A stretch of 7,178 bases of DNA from Hyphomicrobiaceae bacterium. GTDB taxonomy: Bacteria; Pseudomonadota; Alphaproteobacteria; Rhizobiales; Hyphomicrobiaceae. Where the stretch lies: positions 1-7,178 of the forward strand of contig JAJFHI010000433.1 of NCBI GenBank assembly GCA_021775715.1, written 5' to 3'. A program made the translations under genes and the position numbers. Within the stretch, counting starts at the first letter, position 1. Every line of letters starts with the position of its first letter. The notes beneath the pieces are model-generated. The model made no database searches. It was not told where the DNA came from and saw only the letters and a program-made list of their open reading frames with translations. Below, piece by piece: positions 1 through 4,265 of this stretch.

Positions 1-103
1 CCCCCTCCGGCGTCGTGCCGACCTGGTCTTCCTGGAACGCCAACGCGGACTGGCTCGCAAAGCCTAGTGCAACACACAGCGCATATATCTTGATCGTTTT
101 CAT
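1..103 (-). CDS. Secreted protein of unknown function, N-terminal part only
   Basis: Reading leftwards from the ATG complementary to 101-103, 34 codons stay open to the window edge. The product starts MKTIKIYALCVALG and has the layout of a Sec signal peptide: two lysines, a hydrophobic core, and a Ser-Ala-Leu-Ala cleavage motif at residues 19-22. The mature protein would begin Phe-Gln-Glu-Asp. A GAGA element sits about seven bases upstream of the ATG and may serve as a weak ribosome binding site. The rest of the gene lies outside the window, so the family cannot be named; only export to the periplasm or beyond is supported. It diverges from the hydroxylase gene to its right across a gap of about 420 bases. 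The signal peptide and the open edge make this a convincing gene despite its short visible length. Confidence 0.75.
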   Translation of the reverse strand, partial: MKTIKIYALCVALGFASQSALAFQEDQVGTTPEG

Positions 104-513
104 TTGGTTCTCAACCTAAGCGAAGCAACGCGACGCACAAGTACTAGAGGCGAACATGCCGGTTCATTCCGTCAATCACAAGGATGTCCTAGCGATGGTT
201 AAGTGGACATGAACATTTCTGATTGGCAGTGTGATCGTAAGGACATGTGGCTTCGGGGGCACAAAACCTGCTGCGGGTTAGGGTTTGCGACCTAACACAC
301 TGGTTTTAAAAGACCTTTTCTGAATATTTCACATCTGACATAATACACAGCATATACACAGTCTGAACATTGCTCCGTGTGCAAACCCAGGCAGGATCCG
401 CCCGGTTGGAGTGCCAGTTCCAAAACTCCACGCGACTCGATCAATTGGCCGCAAAACGTAACCGGTAACAAAACCCACAAAACACGTATCATAACGATAG
501 CCTCTCGAACCCG
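104..513. other. Divergent intergenic region
   Basis: This 410-base stretch separates the leftward secreted-protein gene from the rightward hydroxylase gene and should hold promoters for both. Visible elements are a perfect inverted repeat at 277-296, a TTTTAAAA palindrome at 304-311, a second inverted repeat (TGGAGT at 407-412, ACTCCA at 425-430), and three copies of GGACAT in either orientation at 184-189, 205-210 and 241-246. CATAAT at 339-344 is a possible rightward -10 box, but its upstream partner at 316-321 (TTTTCT) is poor. A 28-codon ORF at 209-295 is discussed as a finding. I see no RNA gene or mobile element here. Confidence 0.6.
277..296. repeat. Perfect 6-bp inverted repeat
   Basis: GTTAGG at 277-282 pairs with CCTAAC at 291-296 across an 8-base loop. 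No T run follows on either strand, so it does not look like an intrinsic terminator. Its position between two divergent genes would suit a regulator binding site, but that is inference. A shorter look-alike (TAGG, TCTTTG, CCTAAC) occurs at 4188-4203 in front of the autotransporter gene. Confidence 0.4.
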
Positions 514-525
514 GTGAACCGAACC

Positions 526-1833
526 ATGAGCCCTCGCAGCTTTGACCAGACACAGACAGTGACGCACACAACACCAACCCCGCTGTCCGATACCGAAATC
601 GCTGTTGTCGGTACGGGCCCGGTTGGCTTGCTGGCAGCTCTCACACTCGCCCGCATCGGCTACCGGACTACGCTCGTCGGCCCAGCGCCAAACCTCACCG
701 TCAGCGCGCAGAACGCTCGCACAGCAGCTCTTTTCCCAGCGTCGATCGAATTACTGCGGCAGCTGAACGTCTGGCGCCACTGCGAAGCCCTGTCCGCACC
801 GCTCACAGCCATCCGTATTGTCGACGACCTTGATGACGCCATTTTGCGCGCACCTGAGGTGCTTTTTGCCGCCGCCGAGATCGGTGCTGCCAATTTCGGG
901 TACAATGTGCCAAACGACGTTCTGGTGCGCAGCCTTTGGCAAGCGCTTGGTGATCTCGCGACCAACGACGGCACGAACTACAAATTTGTAGAAACCGCAG
1001 CCGTTACGGGCCTGGATCTGTTCTCCAAACCTGACAATGGCGGCCTCGCAACCTTGAGCACCCGCGAAGGTCGGGAGCTAACGGCGCAACTCATCGTCGC
1101 CGCTGATGGGCGCAAGTCTCTTTGTCGTGACGCAGCCGGTCTTGCCACGCGCACTTGGAGCTATCCACAAGCTGCCGTGACATGCGTCTTCGCCCACGAG
1201 CGCCCGCATCAAGGCATCTCGACAGAGCTACATCGGGCCAGCGGACCATGTACCACCGTGCCGATGCCCGGCAATCGATCGAGCCTCGTCTGGATGGAAA
1301 CGCCCAAAGTTGCCGAACGGTTGGCGGGCCTCAGTGACGAAGCGTTTGCAGCCACGCTTGAGCATCGCCTTCATGCCCACCTCGGTGGCGTATCAGATGT
1401 CACGCCGCGCGCTGTATTTCCACTCTCCGGCCTTTCCGTCCCTCAAGCTGGTGGCCGACGGGTTGCCCTTGTTGGTGAAGCCGCTCACGTGATGCCGCCG
1501 ATTGGGGCGCAAGGGCTCAACCTCGGCTTTCGCGATGTCGCACAGTTAGCCAGTAGCCTGCAAACCCACACCAAAACCGACCCAGGACAGAATACCGTGC
1601 TCAGCCACTATTCGGCTGCCCGCAAGCCTGACATCACCGCGCGCGTTTGGGGCGTCGATCTGTTAAACCGCTCCCTGCTCGCCGGCAGTGGGGCTGTCCA
1701 CGTCGTTCGTGGCGCCGGGCTGGCTGCACTAAAATCCGTCGGGCCGTTGCGGCGCCAGGTTGTTCGCCAAGGCCTTGAACCTCTGGGCCCCGAGCCAAAA
1801 TTCCAACTCCCACCGGAAGCGGACAGCCGCTGA
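526..1833 (+). CDS. UbiH/UbiF-family FAD-dependent hydroxylase
   Basis: Class A flavoprotein monooxygenase, most likely adding a hydroxyl group to the aromatic ring of a ubiquinone precursor with O2 and NAD(P)H at the inner face of the membrane. Numbered from the ATG at 526 (435 aa), the dinucleotide-binding motif GTGPVG is at 29-34, the Asp-Gly motif (ADGRKS) at 193-198, and the second FAD motif GEAAH at 317-321. This runs into PPIGAQGLNLGFRD at 324-337, a variant of the UbiH/COQ6 signature. The Glu in GEAAH, where most relatives have Asp, is to my knowledge usual in Rhizobiales members. Length is normal. A GTG at 514 would add four residues; neither start has a clear Shine-Dalgarno, so I chose the ATG. 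Family assignment is firm. Which ring position is hydroxylated (UbiH, UbiF or alphaproteobacterial UbiL type) cannot be told, and another aromatic substrate is possible. Confidence 0.9.
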   Translation: MSPRSFDQTQTVTHTTPTPLSDTEIAVVGTGPVGLLAALTLARIGYRTTLVGPAPNLTVSAQNARTAALFPASIELLRQLNVWRHCEALSAPLTAIRIVDDLDDAILRAPEVLFAAAEIGAANFGYNVPNDVLVRSLWQALGDLATNDGTNYKFVETAAVTGLDLFSKPDNGGLATLSTREGRELTAQLIVAADGRKSLCRDAAGLATRTWSYPQAAVTCVFAHERPHQGISTELHRASGPCTTVPMPGNRSSLVWMETPKVAERLAGLSDEAFAATLEHRLHAHLGGVSDVTPRAVFPLSGLSVPQAGGRRVALVGEAAHVMPPIGAQGLNLGFRDVAQLASSLQTHTKTDPGQNTVLSHYSAARKPDITARVWGVDLLNRSLLAGSGAVHVVRGAGLAALKSVGPLRRQVVRQGLEPLGPEPKFQLPPEADSR

Positions 1834-1964
1834 ATCTCATTCCCGTTGCGGGGCACCTTGTCCGCACCTCTTGACGCTACGGGACGCGGCAGGCATGTGG
1901 CGGTAGGAAAAACTCTCACACGCAACGATATGTCGGCCACAGCCGCCAGCAACTCCGCCGGACC

Positions 1965-2891
1965 ATGAGCAACGTCACCACCCTGTCACGCACCAAGGAC
2001 CTGCAATTCCGCTTAGAGTACGCCGCCCTTCGCCTGGTGGTTGGTGCCGTGCGCGCGCTGCCGTTGGAAACAGCGACAGCGATCTCCGCGCGCACCTGGC
2101 GGCTTCTGGCGCCCATCGTTAATCCGAAACGTCACAACCGTGCCCTCGATAATCTGCGCATCGCCTTTCCGGAAAAATCCGATGAAGAGCGCCATACAAT
2201 TGCGATGAAACATTGGGAAAACCTCGGCCGCGTGATGGTCGAGACGATGCAGATCGACAAAATCATCAAGCAGCCGGAACGCATTCACATCGAGAACGCT
2301 GATATGTTCCTGCGCTATCGCCACAAACTTGGCTCCGCCATTGGCGTCACGTTGCATATGGGCAATTGGGAACTTGCAATCTGGCCGTTGACACTGTCAG
2401 GCGTCAACCCGGCCGCCGTCTACCGCTCCGTCAACAACCCCTACGTCGATCGCTATCTGCGTTACCAACGCAAGGACCTTTATCCAGGCGGCCTGTTCGG
2501 ACGCGGCAAAGTTGAAGGCGACCACGACGACAATCAGAAGACAGCCCGCGTCATCACCGACTATGTGCGCAAAGGTGGCCGTCTAGGCCTTGTTTGCGAT
2601 CTCTACGACCGCACCGGCATTTCTGTACCCTTCTTTGGCAAACCGGCCAAAACCCAAGCCATAGGAGCGATGATCGCCCGCCGCGTTGGCGCACGCATTT
2701 GGATGGCCCGTTGCCTTAGGGTCGGGACGACGTCGAGCTTCCGCATCGAAGTGAAAGAGCTGCGCGTGCCGCGCTCTGACAATGCCTCGGCCGATGTGCG
2801 CTGGGTGATGACGGCTATGCAGGAGCAGTACGAAATCTGGATCCGCGAATCCCCCGAACAGTGGATGTGGAGCAACCGCCGCTGGAGTTAA
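1965..2891 (+). CDS. LpxL/HtrB-family lipid A late acyltransferase
   Basis: Predicted to transfer a secondary acyl chain from acyl-ACP to a lipid A precursor at the inner membrane, the last stage of endotoxin assembly. The family's catalytic H-x4-D/E motif is visible as HMGNWE, His131 to Glu136. Other matching features are VYRSVNNP at 152-159, VPFFGKPAKT at 221-230, and the C-terminal QWMWSNRRW at 299-307, which fits the usual ending of the family. Residues 16-52 are hydrophobic or amphipathic and probably form the membrane-associated N-terminal helix. At 308 aa it matches family length. The ATG at 1965 has no good Shine-Dalgarno. It overlaps, as ATGA, the stop of a 12-codon ORF starting at 1930, which may be chance. 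It lies 131 bases after the hydroxylase gene on the same strand, so co-transcription is possible. The acyl chain length used cannot be inferred. Confidence 0.9.
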   Translation: MSNVTTLSRTKDLQFRLEYAALRLVVGAVRALPLETATAISARTWRLLAPIVNPKRHNRALDNLRIAFPEKSDEERHTIAMKHWENLGRVMVETMQIDKIIKQPERIHIENADMFLRYRHKLGSAIGVTLHMGNWELAIWPLTLSGVNPAAVYRSVNNPYVDRYLRYQRKDLYPGGLFGRGKVEGDHDDNQKTARVITDYVRKGGRLGLVCDLYDRTGISVPFFGKPAKTQAIGAMIARRVGARIWMARCLRVGTTSSFRIEVKELRVPRSDNASADVRWVMTAMQEQYEIWIRESPEQWMWSNRRWS

Positions 2892-3047
2892 GCATGCTGT
2901 GCAGCGGCACTTGCGGTCATTACACCATCTCGTGCCATATCTCGGCCCACAAGTTGTTTTTCCTTACGACGCAGCGGGACGCTAGAGTATTTCAAGGCGC
3001 AACACTGGCGTGTTTGTGAGCTGAATGAGCGTGGAGCCTGTATTAGT

Positions 3048-3632
3048 ATGATGACCCGCTATCTATTGTCTGTGTCGCTCGGCATAGTGATTTTCATTTC
3101 AATGCTCAGCCCGTCATTCGCTGAAACCAAAAAGAAAAAAGTGGCGCCTCAACAGCAGGCGGCAGCAAAACTGGCCATTCCAGACCCGCGACGCCTGAAC
3201 CTCCTCATTCGCTCAACGATCGTTGCCGTCAATCACGCCAATATCACCGGCAACTATTCAGTTCTTCGGGATCTCAGCGCGCCAGCCTTTCAGCAGGTGA
3301 ACAACCCAGCGCGCCTTGCAGAACTCTTCGCCGGACTACGCAAACGCAATCTAGATTTAGCGCCGACCCTTTTGTTTGATCCCAAACTCATTCGCCCACC
3401 CGCCATCCAAAAAAACGGACTGCTGCGCTTGTCAGGCTTCTTTGATACGCGCCCGGAACGCGTCGTGTTCGATTTTCAGTTCCAGCGCATTGGTGCGACG
3501 TGGCGTCTGTTTGGTCTTTCCGTCAACACGAGTGTTGTCGAAAAATCGACAGCGTCGCAAGCCACACCGGAAAAGCAAAAAGCCGGGACAAAACCCAAAA
3601 CCGCTAAGCCGGCTGTCAAGAAGAAAAGATAG
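3048..3632 (+). CDS. Exported protein of unknown function with basic tail
   Basis: I do not recognise a named function. The 194-residue product begins with a clear Sec signal peptide: Arg4, a hydrophobic core at 6-20, and Ser-Phe-Ala cleavage near residue 25. A short basic, Gln/Ala-rich segment follows (KKKK at 28-31, then 32-41). The globular part, about residues 45-162, starts with two likely helices and ends in strands such as LLRLSGFF at 125-132, VVFDFQFQRIG at 139-149 and TWRLFGLSVN at 151-160. That helix-then-sheet order, with the W-R-L-F-G strand near the end, resembles NTF2-like/cystatin-fold proteins; this is an impression, not a match I can verify. Residues 165-194 form a low-complexity Lys/Ala/Pro/Thr tail ending KKKR, which may bind an anionic polymer such as LPS or peptidoglycan. 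GGAG at 3033-3036 is a plausible, rather distant ribosome binding site. The start could be ATG 3048 or the adjacent ATG 3051. Confidence 0.8.
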   Translation: MMTRYLLSVSLGIVIFISMLSPSFAETKKKKVAPQQQAAAKLAIPDPRRLNLLIRSTIVAVNHANITGNYSVLRDLSAPAFQQVNNPARLAELFAGLRKRNLDLAPTLLFDPKLIRPPAIQKNGLLRLSGFFDTRPERVVFDFQFQRIGATWRLFGLSVNTSVVEKSTASQATPEKQKAGTKPKTAKPAVKKKR

Positions 3633-3660
3633 CGCGACACGAGCGGAACCAAGGTCAGCG

Positions 3661-3716
3661 GTTAATAACCCCCGCCCAGCACCAGAACCACACCGGCCCT
3701 CCCCACTTCCAAACTC
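3661..3716 (+). terminator. C-rich, G-poor tract, candidate Rho-dependent terminator
   Basis: In 3661-3720 I count 28 C against 7 G, a strong strand bias that begins about 30 bases after the stop codon of the exported-protein gene. High C and low G in the nascent RNA is the known signature of Rho loading sites, and no intrinsic terminator follows this gene. The assignment rests on composition and position only. Confidence 0.25.
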
Positions 3717-3778
3717 GTTTGACGCCCAAGAGTTAAGCCGCATTCAATTTGTCAGCCTGCCCCCACATCCAGCTGATC

Positions 3779-3795
3779 TATAATATTTTTTAATA
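3779..3795 (+). promoter_or_regulatory. All-AT tract containing a perfect TATAAT
   Basis: A 17-base run of only A and T begins with a perfect -10 hexamer, TATAAT at 3779-3784. No good -35 box stands 16-18 bases upstream; TTGTCA at 3749-3754 resembles one but is 24 bases away. It could start transcription of the small candidate gene at 3882 or of the autotransporter leader. With only one half of a promoter visible, the call is weak. Confidence 0.25.
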
Positions 3796-3881
3796 GCGCA
3801 CACTGGATCTGTTGCAGCTGAAACACATTCAATTCTGAACAATAGTGCCTATGACGTTTTGCCATTGCGAAAACAATCCGC

Positions 3882-3983
3882 ATGGCTATTACTAAAATTG
3901 CACCTGTGGAAAACTATGTGGACAATGTGTTCACAACCTGCTGGTTCAAACCAAAAGCGCTTCGGCGCAAGGCTAGAGATTGA
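3882..3983 (+). CDS. Candidate small protein, 33 residues
   Basis: An ATG at 3882 opens 33 codons ending in TGA at 3981. The product begins MAITKIAPVENYVDNVF, is acidic in its first half, has Cys-Trp-Phe at residues 20-22, and ends in a basic segment, KPKALRRKARD. Its mixed composition looks more like a real protein than the other chance frames nearby. A terminator-like hairpin with a T7 run follows closely and overlaps the last codons. Against it: no Shine-Dalgarno is visible before the ATG, it is very short, and I recognise no family. An in-frame stop at 3852-3854 limits any upstream extension. It could instead be part of a non-coding RNA or of the autotransporter leader. Confidence 0.3.
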   Translation: MAITKIAPVENYVDNVFTTCWFKPKALRRKARD

Positions 3984-4005
3984 AGATTTAGAGCTGCGTT
4001 TTTTT
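3966..4005 (+). terminator. Possible intrinsic terminator
   Basis: CGCA at 3966-3969 and GCT at 3972-3974 pair with AGC at 3992-3994 and TGCG at 3995-3998. This gives a 7-bp stem with a 2-base bulge, followed at once by seven T residues at 3999-4005. The 17-base loop is large for an intrinsic terminator, which lowers confidence. The left arm competes with a tight GCGC-TTCG-GCGC hairpin at 3957-3968, so the two structures are partly exclusive, as in an attenuator. Whether that matters is not shown by the sequence. Confidence 0.35.
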
Positions 4006-4026
4006 AAGCGGCTTGAGACGAATTTC

Positions 4027-4045
4027 GGAGCTCGTGGCCAGCTCC
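4027..4045 (+). promoter_or_regulatory. Leader hairpin
   Basis: GGAGCT at 4027-4032 pairs perfectly with AGCTCC at 4040-4045 around a 7-base loop. It is followed by ATCGGC at 4055-4060 paired with GCCGAT at 4078-4083, and GTGTC at 4085-4089 paired with GACAC at 4096-4100. None is followed by a T run. Together they suggest a folded 5' leader ahead of the autotransporter gene, though short perfect stems also arise by chance. Confidence 0.3.
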
Positions 4046-4160
4046 AATCGATTGATCGGCAACGCTGTGGCGGCGCAGCCGATGGTGTCAGACAAGACAC
4101 AACAATCGCAAACGCGAAATGCGGCACCTACGACTGAGGAAAAATTTTTGACGAGGGGAA

Positions 4161-4182
4161 GATGCCGATTGCGATCGGCGTC
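4161..4182 (+). promoter_or_regulatory. 9-bp hairpin in the autotransporter leader
   Basis: GATGCCGAT at 4161-4169 pairs with ATCGGCGTC at 4174-4182 through nine pairs, one of them G-T, around the loop TGCG. It is the strongest stem in the intergenic region. It encloses an ATG at 4162 that opens a 26-codon ORF ending at 4242 and is directly preceded by GAGGGG. No T run follows, so it is not a simple terminator. A role in controlling translation of the leader ORF or of the autotransporter is inference. Confidence 0.35.
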
Positions 4183-4250
4183 AACGGTAGGTCTTTGCCT
4201 AACGTCGGCGCACGAAAATCGGGGGGACAGTTAACGGGTTAGATCTTACA

Positions 4251-4257
4251 GGGTGGA
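4251..4257 (+). promoter_or_regulatory. Ribosome binding site of the autotransporter gene
   Basis: GGGTGGA lies eight bases before the ATG at 4266, a suitable distance for a Shine-Dalgarno element. It supports this start over the in-frame ATG at 4338, which has no purine-rich element in front and would shorten the signal peptide's N-region. Confidence 0.55.
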
Positions 4258-4265
4258 TTTGTATT

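Larger units (their letters stand above)
3633..4265. other. Long intergenic region upstream of the autotransporter
   Basis: This 633-base gap contains no long convincing ORF. From left to right it holds a GGTTAATAACC palindrome at 3660-3670, a C-rich G-poor tract at 3661-3716, a 17-bp all-AT tract at 3779-3795, a candidate 33-codon gene at 3882-3983 with a terminator-like structure, perfect hairpins at 3957-3968, 4027-4045, 4085-4100 and 4161-4182, an AAAAATTTTT palindrome at 4140-4149, and the autotransporter's ribosome binding site. The longer open frames here (3859-4137 and 4013-4234) look like chance ORFs. The density of hairpins between about 4020 and 4185 suggests a structured leader for the autotransporter mRNA, which is inference. 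Confidence 0.6.

Noticed and set aside
292..577. Two overlapping minus-strand ORFs of 82 and 91 codons.
   Set aside because: Both start inside the hydroxylase gene on the opposite strand, are Cys-rich without recognisable motifs, and have no supporting signals.
1842..1852. CCCG-TTG-CGGG hairpin just after the hydroxylase stop codon.
   Set aside because: Only four pairs and no T run follows, so it does not support a terminator call.
3733..3747. TTAA-N7-TCAA, near the CtrA consensus TTAA-N7-TTAA; a similar site (TTAA-N7-TGAA) at 199-213.
   Set aside because: Each has a mismatch, and single-mismatch matches are expected by chance in AT-richer intergenic DNA; no other evidence of CtrA control.
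3905..3925. Two DnaA-box-like sequences 12 bases apart (TGTGGAAAA and TGTGGACAA) near an AT-rich tract, suggesting a replication origin.
   Set aside because: Only the first fits the loose TTWTNCACA consensus, no further boxes cluster here, no replication gene is nearby, and both fall inside the candidate small ORF as ordinary codons.
3942..3954. GGTTCAAACC, resembling a tRNA T-arm.
   Set aside because: The flanking bases do not form a 5-bp stem, and no D-arm, anticodon arm or acceptor stem is present.
3859..4234. Plus-strand ORFs at 3859-4137 (TTG start) and 4013-4234.
   Set aside because: Composition looks random, no ribosome binding site is visible, and they run across hairpins and the T7 tract.
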